Source: Diploptera punctata
Taxonomy: Eukaryota; Arthropoda; Insecta; Blattodea; Blaberidae
Assembly: GCA_030220185.1 (NCBI GenBank)
Contig: JASPKZ010004950.1
Coordinates: 1,246,001-1,310,000 of the forward strand
DNA length: 64,000 nucleotides
Direction of reading: 5' to 3'
Below the pieces are notes generated by a model. That model was given only the letters and a program-made list of their open reading frames with translations. It had not been told where the DNA came from and did not search any database. Below, one piece after another: positions 32,028 through 43,210 of this stretch. Position 1 is the first letter of the stretch; each line of letters begins with the position of its first letter. Position numbers and translations under genes: made by a program.

Positions 32028-32253
32028 GTATAATTTTTCTCTTCAAATATGATTCATCCATCATTGAGATGTAAGAAATCAATAATAATAATAATAGCAT
32101 GGAAAAAGCCGTACTGGCTGTAATGTATAATTCCCAAATATGTCTTCTTAATAAAGGAGCCCCCATTTGCAAGATAGAAGCATGGCTTCATAGCATTTGG
32201 TGGACGGGAATTACAATGTATATAGAGAAAGATTTGCGTTTAGATCGGTACTT

Positions 32254-32326
32254 GCTCAGGTAGCTCAGTTGGTAGAGCACTTGGTCTAGAGAACCAAGGG
32301 TCCCGGGTTCAAGTCCCGGTCTGAGC
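32254..32326 (+). tRNA. tRNA-like unit, duplicate copy
   Basis: Second identical copy, exactly 299 bases after 31955, within the tandem duplication. The same fold and doubts apply. Confidence 0.5.
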
Positions 32327-32404
32327 GTATAATTTTTCTCTTCAAATATGATTCATCCATCATTGAGATGTAAGAAATCAATAATAATAATATAAGTATA
32401 TATT

Positions 32405-32600
32405 ATGTTTTACCTGGATTCGATTCCCAGCTATAGCATAGAAATTTTTCTTTCCACATAGAGTCATGAGGACAATTGAGAAACAAACTTGATATGGGAA
32501 GTAGCGTAATCTGGATAAGAAAACTTAAACCAAGGTTAATACATTGCGTCATACTAACCATGTGACTCCCTGTATTGTATTCTGGTAGCCAATGACAGCA
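32405..32600 (+). mobile_element. Degraded SINE, family F
   Basis: The T-arm-like CCTGGATTCGATTCCCAGC and a body containing CTTGATATGGGAAGTAGC resemble 20105-20310. It lacks a clear head. Confidence 0.5.
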
Positions 32601-33305
32601 GCAACCAGTTCAGTCGGAGCTATCTTGCTAAGGATCTTCTATTTTTTTTATTTATAAATAATTTTTGTCATTTTATTTATGATTATGTCTATTAAGCTGT
32701 TGTGTTGAGGTCTTTAACTACGGAAACGTCAAATCTTGCACAGTATCTTATATGCGATTTTAGATTTAGAGCACTCTTCGCTGCATTCCCACCGAAATAT
32801 AATAATAATTTATTTACGCTGGCAGAATTAAGGTCATAAAGCCTCTTCCACTCAACCAGCGAATAATGAAATCATAAATTGCATACTTATTACAATGTTA
32901 AAATATAGACTAAACAAACGACTGCCGATGTGGTCTAATGTTAGCTAATACTAACAAAACATTAAATAAAATAAGAGTAGCTTTCTAGATGAATGTTTAT
33001 AGGTATATACAAAATGCTGAATATAGTTGTTATACAGTTAATATTTTTATTATGTGGGTCTTAGGATATCAGTTAATTTGGTTTTAATAATGATATCAGT
33101 CATTCAAAATATCTCTGCAAGCGGACACATCGCGAAGTACTGCTTGTTACTACACGTGACGTAATATAAGGCAGTGTATATGCAGTGGGCAAGGAATCAC
33201 AGTTGCCTTTTAATAGCACTTGTAACCACTACGTTCACTCTTGAACAGTGATTTCGTGTCGATACAACAATTTATATTATATACCTACGTTTGTATTGTA
33301 TAAGT
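32601..33305. other. Unrecognised stretch
   Basis: No gene is seen. The last 200 bases may be the 5' non-coding end of the element whose coding start is at 33306. Confidence 0.45.
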
Positions 33306-33440
33306 ATGGAGATGCCTAAAATTCCAAGAAAAGTGATTAATTCACAAGGCAGAAAGATAATTTACATATTGCAATGTGCACCGCAAACACGACTACAGGC
33401 GCCCTCCGTCAACTGCGCTTACTCCTTAAACGGGTAATAA
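33306..33440 (+). pseudogene. N-terminal transposase-like relic
   Basis: From ATG at 33306 one frame reads MEMPKIPRKVINSQGRKIIY and on for about 44 codons to a stop at 33438-33440. A basic 'PRKVINSQGRKII' start resembles the helix-turn-helix beginning of some insect Tc1/IS630-type transposases. No DDE region follows. The call rests on a weak recollection. Confidence 0.3.
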
Positions 33441-33590
33441 CGATCGAAGGTCCCTGACATGACTGGGAAGTGAGTTCCATGCTCTAGTCATAGATATTTT
33501 GTAAGATCATCATCATCTGCATTCATTGATTAGGTCTGTTGACCCGTTCCGACTTCAGCCCATCTCTTTCTAGGTCTGTAAGGTTGTAAG

Positions 33591-33622
<32 letters not shown>

Positions 33623-34124
33623 CCTGTTATGTGGTGTATATATGACAATATACACATCCAATAGCACCAATTAGCGTTCAGAATTCAAAATTACGCTCGT
33701 ACATGTGAAGGTATATAGTACCATTTAACTGTGGAAAAGCGAAGATGCGTTACTGGAAATTATACTTTTTCAGAACAAAGTAGTAGAAATATATGGCAAT
33801 GTTATTCAAAGACATGTTTAAAAGGGTGTTTAATAAAATGAAGTTTTCTTTGGATGTGCATATGCGACTGTGCGAGTACCCAGCAATCGCCACTACTGTC
33901 TGAATTAACCTGAATTCTTCAATCACATCTTCTTCTTGTATCTTGTAAGCCCATGTTTCCCTTAACAGAGATTTAGGCACTCTCCCCCTATAGGAAAGAA
34001 TTTGAACCATACTAATTTAGTTACACTTGTTTTCGTATAGATGTCTTTTGAGTGGTCCGTGGTCAGCGTTCTCCCTCATACTGACATCTAGGAAACCAAG
34101 GTAGTACTAGGACGGAAAAATTCG

Positions 34125-34337
34125 GTAAATTTTGTTTAGAGGCCTTTTATTCAGGCTTACGGACCTTTTACGAGCCTGAAAATCTTCAGACTCTGGACCC
34201 AGGGCTTAAAGTCCCTCCCGGAGGACTTGCTCCTTGGATTTTTTCGTCCTAATCCATCGATCCCGGCCGGGTTTGAACCCGCGATCCTCGGGACCAGAGG
34301 CAAAGAGCATAACCACTAGTCCACCGCGGCTGATTCG
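34125..34337 (-). mobile_element. SINE, family C, minus strand
   Basis: Read in reverse: CCGCGGTGGACTAGTGGTTA (box A side), GGGTTCAAACCCGGCCGGGA (box B), then GGACGAAAAAATCCAAGGAG and CCCTGGGTCCAGAGTCTG. It is the GC-richest copy of this family. Confidence 0.82.
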
Positions 34338-34519
34338 ATCACATCTACTTGATTTTAAGTGAATGAGGTTTTCGCTTAGTGCGCAGTCGCACTGTCAAAG
34401 AAAAATATTAGGTTATGTAATGGGAACATAATTATTATGTAGGATGCGTCGTGAGTCTTGGCTAAATGGTAGGAGCTGGTATACAAGGATGTAGGCGTAC
34501 GCTCTGATCAACTTCACTG
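34338..34519. other. Short unrecognised stretch
   Basis: Nothing recognised between two minus-strand SINEs. Confidence 0.4.
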
Positions 34520-34830
34520 CAACATGAAGTTACAGACCTACCAGCCAACTGCGGAATCGCAGTAGGCCTATTATTATTGTTATTAATAGTGGATGACCAT
34601 GCAACCAATATAGGGATGGAATGTGGTTAGCATATCGAATCCCCCTAGCTGTTAATATTCTATAGCTGATTTTTGTAAAAACTGAGTCACTTCTTATCGT
34701 AGCTACCCAAATTTCGCATGAAGCTGAGTGGGTACAGATTCCATTCACGGGCCAAAATTCCATGATAAAATTTCTTCTCCCATGGGACTCAAACCAGCGC
34801 TCTTTCTGTAGTTCGCATTAAGGCAGGATT
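34520..34830 (-). mobile_element. SINE, family D, minus strand
   Basis: In reverse it gives CATGGAATTTTGGCCCGTGA, GAAATTTGGGTAGCTACGAT and a TAGCTGGTTGGC-like 3' end. The tRNA head is partly lost. Confidence 0.72.
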
Positions 34831-34989
34831 AGTCTGGACACGTAACGAATGGAGAAAAATCTGCATGCGCCCGAAACCGGGTAATCATTACTCTGATCTT
34901 TCTTGTTTAAAAAATGTAGTAGACATGCAACTTTAAATTAAGTGTTCATTAATTTTTATAAGAATTATTTTATTACATCATACATATAC

Positions 34990-35183
34990 CTCCCAAACGG
35001 TCCCCGAAATCATATGGCCATCATCATCCTTATCATTATCATCATCCTTCACCTGTGTGGAAAGCAACGGGAAGCTACCATAGCTACAATGCTCTAGTAT
35101 AGCTGCAAAGCATAACATGAAAATGCTATGATTGCAGTGAAAGACCTGCCCTCGGGCAGAATTACTATGGATGGATGGATACA
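34990..35183 (+). mobile_element. SINE, family B, 5'-truncated (ATGGATGGA subtype)
   Basis: It starts at CAAACGGTCCCCGAAATCAT and runs through GTGTGGAAAGCAACGGGAAG to ATGGATGGATGGA. It lies right beside the next DNA element. Confidence 0.85.
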
Positions 35184-36049
35184 TATACCATATATTTCCG
35201 AATGTAAGGCCTACCTCTAACCGAATTATTGGGTCTTCGAAATCTGGGTACACCTTACATTCGCATATAAATTATAATTTTTTTTTCAAATGCCCGAGGG
35301 TTGTCTTTCGACATGCCTGGTTTCTCTCCTGGCATGGCGTACTTGTAACCCACATCTGAGGTTGGGGCGCCTGGAAAGCGGGGTTACGTTGCCTCGATGA
35401 TATGATGGGTGATGATGATGAATATTAATGATGATTGCGATGGCAATATGATTTCGGGGACCGTTTGGACATTTGTCTTACAGGTGAGGAAAAACTCCGA
35501 TAAAAACCTCACCCAGAAAAACTGTCCCGACCGGGGATCGAACCCGGGCCCGCTTCGTGACAAGGCAGCACGCTACCCCGAGACCACAGCGGTGGACTAT
35601 ATGATCAAATTTTAGATTATGAAAAGGAAATATTACAGATACCACAAAGGATAAACGGATATTTTTTTTTATTAAACTACCACAGGTATTCAAACTACAG
35701 ACATTCATGCAACAACGCCACTTACGAAAATTAATAAGTTTAGAGGTATTTTTCTTTTATATTATTGCTTACAGGTGACGTAATTATTATTGTCCTCAGG
35801 AATTGCTTCCGACAATGCCCGCTTATTAGAGGTTCTAAAAAACAGTACTCGTATACCCAACAGAAACCAGAACATTAAACTTGTTAATGATAAATACGAT
35901 ACATATTTTCGCGATATTATCGTAACTTTTTGTTCTTTTGTCGTATATCCCTTTGAGATTAACCTTATACGTATTATTATTATTATTTATTTACTTTCTT
36001 ACGCCTTGAATTAGGGGTGCACCTTACATTCGGATATGTACGGTACATC
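35184..36049. mobile_element. DNA transposon X, copy 1, non-autonomous
   Basis: The left end TACCATATATTTCCGAATGT and right end (36020-36049, ACATTCGGATATGTACGGTA) are inverted repeats of the CCGTATATTTCCGAATATAA type. A family B SINE sits inside. The remaining interior shares sequence with 53745-53870 in opposite orientation, so copy 2 (53046-54866) is the same family. No transposase is recognised. Confidence 0.65.
35279..35596 (-). mobile_element. SINE, family B, inserted in transposon X
   Basis: A minus-strand copy with T run at 35278-35287, CATGCCAGGAGAGAAACCAG, and head GTCCACCGCTGTGGTCTCGG at about 35577-35596. An internal deletion has removed GGCCTTAAAGTTTTCC. It is nested inside transposon X, so it is younger than it. 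Confidence 0.88.
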
Positions 36050-36051
36050 CA

Positions 36052-36674
36052 CAGGCGCCGCCAGGATTGCCTCTGGATCTACACACTGTACTATCAACTA
36101 ATAAAATATAATTTATAATCATACATTTATGTTATATCAATTAAGTTAATGTCAAATTCAAATCCCGCGACAACATGACCAGTGTTCACAGGAAAAGAGT
36201 AGAGGACACTAAATTCATTGAATAGGTGATGAACAAATTTGGACAATTAGACGCCTTAAAATTTTATTCAAACAGCGACTTAATAAAAAAACATTTAATT
36301 TTTTTTCTGCATTATTTTTCCGACAGGGGATTGGATTTTTATTCAAACAGTGGCTTAATAAAAAAAATCTTAATTTTTTCTCTCTATTTTCTTTCCTAAC
36401 AGGGGTGAATTTTTATTTAAACCGTGACTTAATAAAATATATTTCTTAATTTTTTCTGCATTATTTTTCCGACGTGGGGTGGACTTTTATTCAAACAGTG
36501 GCTTAATAAAAAAAATCTTAATTTTTTCTGTGTATTTTCTTTCCCAACAGAGGGGTGAATTTGTATTCAAACAGTGATTTAAAAAAAATATCTTTTTTAA
36601 AAATATTTCTTAATTTTTTGTGTATTTTCTTTCCCGACAGGGGGTTGCAAGTGCACCCTCCTGCCGGCGCCCAT
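36052..36674. mobile_element. MITE-like element built of 75-90 bp tandem units
   Basis: CAGGCGCCGCCAGGA at 36053 and CTGCCGGCGCCCATG ending near 36674 look like inverted ends. Between about 36245 and 36645 lie about five imperfect tandem units containing TTATTCAAACAGTGGCTTAA and a run like TTTTTCCGACAGGGG. No coding sequence. Minus-strand open frames here are repeat artefacts. Confidence 0.55.
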
Positions 36675-37140
36675 GAGTATATCCGTGCGTGTGAATAATT
36701 CGTAGTCAAACGGCTTGCTACTATATTACGATTATGTTAGTTCATTCAATTAACTTTGAGCAAGTAATCATGCACTGTACATCGATTCTGTGTAGATGTG
36801 AGAATGGCAATTTGAGGCAGATGATAATTTTGTTCATCCTTGGATGCTGTGAAGCACATTTACATCTTCATCCTGTGAGGGGGGAGGGGGATGGACCGGT
36901 TGTCCAGCGACTTATCCATTCTTAAAACTTCCGTAACACATCACTCAACGAACGTATTTTTCATTATTCATCTTCATAACCTCCCGTGTAACCTATACTT
37001 GAGACATGTTCAAATAATAGCAATATCGAACATTTTTTAAATTTTTGTTTATGGTTTTCAACCTAGAGGGTAAAAATACCTAAATTCCATAAAACTGGAC
37101 AGAGGATACAAGCTATGTAAATAATTTCCCTTAAGAGAAT
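36675..37140. other. Unrecognised stretch
   Basis: No gene or element recognised; short open frames only. Confidence 0.45.
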
Positions 37141-37144
37141 TTTT

Positions 37145-37690
37145 AAAGTATAGTATCTTCTTCTTCTTCAGGCTTATTTACTAGCCTGTTCCGGCTCCAA
37201 ATTGCTGCTGTTTCCATTTTTTCTTTCGTCTTCCCAAACTTCTTTTTTCTCTTGGTGAATAGCTGTATGCTGCTTTTGGTATTCTATTTTCAGTCATCCT
37301 TGCCAAGTGTTCTTTCCAGTTTGTTCTGTATTTCACTATTGTTGTGTTTAATTCCTCTACTTTTCGTTGTTGTCTAATTTCTGTGTTATGTTTTTTGTCT
37401 GTTCTTTGATATCCTACTATTGGTCTGAGGAATTTCATTTCAGCAGTTTGTATTCTGGCAGATTGTTGTATTGTCACTGTCCATGTTTCGGATCCATAAG
37501 TAATAACAGGCACTGCCATTGTCTTGTTTAATTTCATTATAGAGTCTTTCCTCGCTTTATTTTTCAAAGTTCTTTTTAGTGTTCCTGTTATATAATTAAA
37601 CTGATTTGGTTTGTTATTTATGTCTGTTTCCTCTGTATATGATATTTCGCAACCTAGGAAGTTGTATCTTACCATTTGTTCTATTGGTTT
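37145..37690 (-). pseudogene. LINE family 2, reverse transcriptase C-terminal fragment
   Basis: An open frame of 164 codons contains AVPVITYGSETWTVTIQQSA and a C-terminal ...NWKEHLARMTENRIPK followed by a basic tail. This is the region after the RT domain of many non-LTR retrotransposons, where a 'YGSETW' then 'W..HL.RM' pattern is usual. The catalytic part is absent (5' truncation). A (GAA)n tail appears as CTTCTTCTTC at 37157-37168. The copy at 44993-45266 is the same family. Confidence 0.8.
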
Positions 37691-37871
37691 TATTTTCTAA
37701 TATTCTCTTTGTCCGAACTGGATGAGCGCCCTTGAAGGTTTTTGATTTTTCTGATGATATTTCCATGTTGTATTTTTTTCACATTTCATTTAGTTTATAT
37801 AGCATTCTTTGTAGTTCGTCATCTATTTTTGCTATTAAAATCTGTATAATATCTTATAGATTTTAAGTTGA

Positions 37872-38205
37872 TCCTGGTGGACTAGAGGTTACCACGCTCA
37901 GCTCTAGTTCCGGAGTCGATTGATTTTTTCGGGGCGTAAAAATCCCGAGAGTGGTTTTCTTCGGAAGGGAAGAAAAACCACAGGTTTTGTATACTGTTTG
38001 GAAACTGTCAACCATTCCATGTCGAAACCTACCTTGAAATTTCTCCTAGAGAAGTGTTGTGATTTACCAGGGCCGTGTTTATCTGCCTTTTTAATGCAAG
38101 GCACATAAATCGATGCCAAAATCCAGCAATGGAAACCCACTGTGTGAAGCAGATGGACTCCCTGCGTAAGTAAAACGGAGTAGTTTGTGGCGGCGCGGGG
38201 GCAGG
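37872..38205 (+). mobile_element. Diverged tRNA-derived SINE, family H
   Basis: The head GGTGGACTAGAGGTTACCAC is followed by TCCGGAGTCGATTGATTTTT. The body contains CCATGTCGAAACCTACCTTG and GGGCCGTGTTTATCTGCC. A related minus-strand piece lies at 39075-39195. The box B is poor, so the tRNA origin is likely but not certain. Confidence 0.55.
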
Positions 38206-38254
38206 TTGTCAAAATTATTCATTTCACCAAGTCAGGAGTGTATTACTCTTCTCT

Positions 38255-38900
38255 TTTCTTCTTCCTTTCAAGTATTAGGCCAAGACCTGTTACGATCCAA
38301 TAGAAAATTTTCCCTCCAGCGTTTCATAGGACGGCCCAGTGATCTTCATCCTTTTGGTATATAATTATAAACAGCTTTGGGGATCCGATTTGAACTCATC
38401 CTTTCTAGATGGTGTTTCCAATTTAGTTGGTACTGTTTAATATATTCCAAAATTGGCGTAGTCTTCAATTCTTTTAAGATATCGGTGTTCCTTTTCCGAT
38501 CCCATCTGGTGTAACCCGCTGTTCTGCGCATGAATCTCATTTCACAAGCCGCTATTATGCTTTCATGTTGTCTTTTTAGTGGCCATGCTTCACTACCATA
38601 GGTCAACACTGGTCTAGCCAAAGTGTTGTATAAACGTAATCTGGTGTTTTTTTTTGTACAAGGGATGGTTTCATAACTCTTATTATAACTAGTAATTTTT
38701 TCAGGGATATCCTTTTCATCCCAGATAGAGAGATAATATCCAAAATATTTAAATCGATTAGATATCTCTAAAATTTTATACTGGAGACAGATTTTACTTT
38801 GTATGGGGTCATTCCCACTCAAAATTACATTCAGTTTTATAGTGGTGTAAAAAAAACATATTCGTGCACAAGTAGGAGTAGCCGTTATCATTCATAAACG
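38255..38900 (-). pseudogene. LINE family 3, reverse transcriptase C-terminal fragment
   Basis: An open frame of 181 codons has PVLTYGSEAWPLKRQHESII, CEMRFMRRTAGYTRWDRKRN and NWKHHLERMSSNRIPKAVYN. The frame shifts near 38346, after which the arginine-rich tail and GAA-rich 3' end follow. The RT active site is outside the fragment. Its 3' end is repeated at 10024 and 10774. Confidence 0.8.
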
Positions 38901-39074
38901 ATTTAGTAATTCAATACACACGAGTAGCTATACTTTTTGGAATGAAAGAATAATTCAAATCCGAATAAAATTATCTCTATAGGATACTGTAGAAGGAGAT
39001 GAAGAAGAAAGTGTATTACTCTGTGAAGTATAAATGAAAGATTTAGTGCCTTCCAGTTAAAAAGGCAGTTTTTT

Positions 39075-39195
39075 TTTTTTTTTGCACGGTCTTGGTATGT
39101 CGCCACGCTTCTCTGGTTCAGAAATTTCAAAGCAGGTTTCGGCATGCAACAGTTGACAGTTCCCTTGTTAGATTTGCAGCACATAAAATAATTTA
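39075..39195 (-). mobile_element. SINE family H, partial
   Basis: In reverse it reads CAACTGTTGCATGCCGAAAC, CCTGCTTTGAAATTTCTGAA and ends in a poly(A) (T run at 39069-39083). Confidence 0.5.
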
Positions 39196-39517
39196 AAGCC
39201 TGAAATAAGAAGCCTCTGATCAAAATTTATCGGCCCTTTCACGCCCACCTTTGAATTGCGATACTAACAACTTGAATTGTTTACCTACATTTTTGCTTCG
39301 AGGCTAATTGCGATGCCCACAATAGACCTACATTTTTTTTCCGAAAAGTATATGGTGTGACAAGATTTAGAAGATATTTTGCCTATCGTCGCTGGTGGGC
39401 TCACATCCCACGTGTTAATCATAGAGGTGAAAGATCATACTGATAGAAATTCCTTGAGAAAATTTCTTCCATCCCTTCTTAAACTAGGAGCAGCGCAGAT
39501 CCCACAACTCTTACTTA

Positions 39518-40580
39518 CTTACTTACTCACTGGCACTATCGAACCCGTAGGTTCATGGCCGCGCGGACATAAGCTCTCCATACATCCCTATCCTGAGCTA
39601 ATGTTTTCCAATCATTCCCTGTATAATCTACTTCCCTCAAATCATAGTTAATGTTGTTCTCCCACCTCATTCTTGGTCTACCAACTGGGCGTTTTCCTTC
39701 TGGCTTTCCTACAAGAAGTTCCCATGCACGTCTTTCATTCCCCATACGCGCAACATGTTCTGCCCATCGCAGTCTACGAAACTTAACTGTTCTTATTATA
39801 TCTGGCTTCCCATAAAGACCATGTAGTTCATTGTTATGTAGTCTTCTCCATTCACCTGTCTGTTCATCTCTCTTTGGTCCAAAAATTTTCCTAAGAACTT
39901 TATTCTCAAATACTTGTAATCTCCTTTCCTCCCTTAAAGTAAGAGTCCATGTTTCGCACCCATATAATATAACTGGTAGAATAATAGTTTTATATATTTT
40001 CAGCTTAACGTTTTTTGAAAGGAGTTGGGACATCAAAAGTCTCTGCAATGCATAATAGCATGCATTTCCAGAATTGAGCCTATGTTTAATTTCTTCCTGC
40101 ATCTCATTCCTATTTGTGATTATTGTTCCTAGGTATTTGAATTCAGCCACTTCCTCAAAATTTCCCTCATTTGTCATTAGCTGTCCATTTCCATTATATA
40201 CTGAATTTCTATGTGTGACCATATATTTAGTTTTACTGATATTTACTTCCAGTCCTAATTTCTTAGTGTTACTCAATAGTGTGTGCGTGTTGGCCTTTAG
40301 TATCTCCTCGCTATCGGCCAAAAGTACTACATCATCAGCATAAACTAGCAGCTTATTAATACCATTCAGTTGTAAGCCTTCCTCATTCTCTAAAGATGTA
40401 ATGGCATGTTCTAGTACAAAATTAAATAGTAGAGGAGATAGTCTATCTCCTTGCTTCAACCCATTCTGGATTTCAAAAGTGTCTGAAAACTATTTGCCTA
40501 CACGCACCCTACTCTTTGAGCCATTTAGACACATTCGTATAAGTCTAACTAACTTTTTAGGAATTCCCACAACTCTAGTC
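39518..40580 (-). pseudogene. LINE family 1, largest reverse transcriptase copy
   Basis: An open frame of 307 codons (40459 to 39536) covers the RT palm and the C-terminal region. It starts at KQGDRLSPLLFNFVLEHAIT and has the catalytic box LLVYADDVVLL (Y40, D42, D43 of the frame). Then come FKYLGTII, LPVILYGCETWTL and the tail WAEHVARMGNERRAWELLVG, ending ...DRDVWRAYVRAAMNLRV. Upstream the same frame continues (VRLIRMCLNGSKSRVRVGK) but has a TAG at 40490-40492. The element is 5'-truncated, lacks endonuclease and ends in an (AAGT)n tail. The clade is RTE-like or related; not certain. Confidence 0.9.
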
Positions 40581-41023
40581 CGAGGAATAATGCCTTACGC
40601 CGCTCGGTACGGGGCAGGATACGTTTTTGAAGGACTTCCCTTTGCTTGTTCGTTGTTTTTTAATTTGTCAAACATATATATATATATATGAGATAGGATT
40701 GACAGATATTAACTATAACTATCCCCCTCCTAAAGGAGATAAGTTATTGAATGTTCCTTGTCGGAAAAATTAATCGATCTTTATGGGAAGCGGACTCTCA
40801 GATTTCAAATAAAAAGGTGTCTTACATAAAATTCGCAACTTTTTAATATTTAGCAATGTTTATTGAAACAACAGAAATAGCCCTATGTGCGTATTCGCCA
40901 GGAGCGTGCTTTATTACCGATGTTTGCCATTTTAAGGTACAATGTAAACTAAATAGAGATTAATCAATTGAGTTGGTGTTTACTTGATGAAAATCCATAT
41001 TTATTAATTAAATAAAAATAAAA
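40581..41023. other. Unrecognised flank of the satellite
   Basis: It contains a short (AT)n run (40673-40689). At 40990-41023 an inverted satellite half-monomer (AAAATCCATATTTATTAATT) makes the array start with a palindrome. Confidence 0.5.
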
Positions 41024-42155
41024 CGTAGTTTTATTTTTATTTAATTGATAAATATGGATATTTATATGAATATGAAAATCAAATAAAACTACGTTTTATT
41101 TTTATTTAATTGATAAATATGGATATTTATATGAATATGAAAATCAAATAAAACTACGTTTTATTTTTATTTAATTGATAAATATGGATATTTATATGAA
41201 TATGAAAATCAAATAAAACTACGTTTTATTTTTATTTAATTGATAAATATGGATATTTATATGAATATGAAAATCAAATAAAAACTACGTTTTATTTTTA
41301 TTTAATTGATAAATATGGATATTTATATGAATATGAAAATCAAATAAAACTACTACGTTTTATTTTTATTTAATTGATAAATATGGATATTTATATGAAT
41401 ATGAAAATCAAATAAAACTACGTTTTATTTTTATTTAATTGATAAATATGGATATTTATATGAATATGAAAATCAAATAAAACTACGTTTTATTTTTATT
41501 TAATTGATAAATATGGATATTTATATGAATATGAAAATCAAATAAAACTACGTTTTATTTTTATTTAATTGATAAATATGGATATTTATATGAATATGAA
41601 AATCAAATAAAACTACGTTTTATTTTTATTTAATTGATAAATATGGATATTTATATGAATATGAAAATCAAATAAAACTACGTTTTATTTTTATTTAATT
41701 GATAAATATGGATATTTATATGAATATGAAAATCAAATAAAACTACGTTTTATTTTTATTTAATTGATAATATGGATATTTATATGAATATGAAAATCAA
41801 ATAAAACTACGTTTTATTTTTATTTAATTGATAAATATGGATATTTATATGAATATGAAAATCAAATAAAACTACGTTTTATTTTTATTTAATTGATAAA
41901 TATGGATATTTATATGAATATGAAAATCAAATAAAACTACGTTTTATTTTTATTTAATTGATAAATATGGATATTTATATGAATATGAAAATCAAATAAA
42001 ACTACGTTTTATTTTTATTTAATTGATAAATATGGATATTTATATGAATATGAAAATCAAATAAAACTACGTTTTATTTTTATTTAATTGATAAATATGG
42101 ATATTTATATGAATATGAAAATCAAATAAAACTACGTTTTATTTTTATTTAATTA
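41024..42155. repeat. Satellite, 65-bp unit, about 17 copies
   Basis: A unit with ACTACGTTTTATTTTTATTT and AATTGATAAATATGGATATT repeats head to tail. Starts at 41088 and 41153 give a 65-bp period. The array is almost uniform. The only differences I see are one extra A near 41283, a 3-bp ACT insertion near 41352 and a missing A near 41770. The unit is AT-rich and partly self-complementary. The last unit runs into AATTAATAAATAGAG. Confidence 0.97.
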
Positions 42156-42371
42156 ATAAATAGAGATTTGTAGTAAATTTGTAGATCTTCACTGTGATCG
42201 ACATTTGCGAACCGTTGTGCGAGTCCAGAAACCAGCTTGTAGACCAAGGACCTTCTAGGTATTTTTCCCCATGGACATTTTACGTTTTGAGATCGTTTTC
42301 AAATTTAATAGAGAAATCTAATACTGATTTACTTACTAGTATTTGAGAATAAAGTTGTTAACATTTTTTTT

Positions 42372-42735
42372 AACCAAAGAGAGATGAACAGACAAGTTAA
42401 TGGAGAAGACTACATAACAATGAACTACATGGTCTCTATAGGAAGCCAAATGCAATAAGAACAGTTAAGTCTCGTAGTCTGCGATGGACAGGACATGTGG
42501 TACGAGTGGGGAATGGAAAACATGCACGGAATCTTCTTGTAGGAAAACCAAAGGGAAAACGCCCAGTTAGTAGACCAAGAATGAGGTGGGAGAATAATAT
42601 AAACTATGATTTGAGGGAAGTAGATTATACAGGGAATGATTGGAAAAATCTCAGGATAGGGATGTATGGAGAGCTTATGTCCGAGCGGCCATGAAGCTAC
42701 GGTTTCGATAGTGCCAGCGAGTAAGTAAGTAAATA
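42372..42735 (+). pseudogene. LINE family 1 3' fragment
   Basis: It encodes GKPKGKRPVSRPRMRWENNI and NYDLREVDYTGNDWKNL, the C-terminus seen in the 39518 copy. It then frameshifts and ends with GATAGTGCCAGCGAGTAAGT, a (TAAG)n tail. The RT domain is missing. Confidence 0.85.
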
Positions 42736-42804
42736 ATATTGATTTACAAAATTAAAGTCAACTAAGGAGTTCGCAAAACAATGACCAAAAAATCATAAGA
42801 ATGT

Positions 42805-43210
42805 CGGCCCGGTGGTCTAGTGGTTATGTTCCTTGCCTCTAGTCCCGAGGATCGTGAGTTCAAACTCGGCCAGGGTCGATTTTTTATTTTTTTTTTTCTA
42901 GGATGGAAAAATCCAAGGAACAATGTTCCGGGAGGGCTTTAAGCCGTGGGTCCCGAGTCTGGACATTTTCAGGCTACTAAAAGAACCTTAAGCCTGATAA
43001 GATAGGTCTCTAAGCAAAATTTACCAATCACCATCATCCTAACAATATCTTGGGTTGGATACTAGATATAACTGAGTCGGTATGGTGATCACATGCCACT
43101 CATGACATTTGTAGGGAAATAAGCATACGGTAACTAAATGAGCTTAGTCTGGAAACTCCTAATAAAGGAGAGTCCATGACTATGGGCTATAAAGTCAATA
43201 AGTAAATAAA
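42805..43210 (+). mobile_element. SINE, family C, full length
   Basis: The head GGCCCGGTGGTCTAGTGGTT with GATCGTGAGTTCAAACTCGG is followed by an extra T-rich insertion, then GGATGGAAAAATCCAAGGAA and CCGTGGGTCCCGAGTCTG. It ends in an (AAGT)n-like tail (GTCAATAAGTAAATAAAT) similar to the LINE family 1 tail. Confidence 0.82.

Larger units (their letters stand above)
31808..32392 (+). repeat. Recent 299-bp tandem duplication with tRNA-like units
   Basis: 31808-32106 and 32107-32392 are identical as far as I can read them. Each starts AGCCGTACTGGCTGTAATGT, contains a tRNA-like unit and ends in (AAT)n. With the inverted unit at 31693-31765 this makes a cluster of one minus and two plus copies. The left copy also forms a palindrome with 31683-31800. 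Confidence 0.92.

Noticed and set aside
31693..32326. Functional tRNA-Ser(AGA) gene cluster
   Set aside because: The anticodon arm is one base out of register, there is no long variable arm, and the unit is part of a dispersed repeat.
41024..42155. CRISPR-like array
   Set aside because: The units are contiguous 65-bp repeats with no variable spacers, and the DNA is from an insect; it is a satellite.
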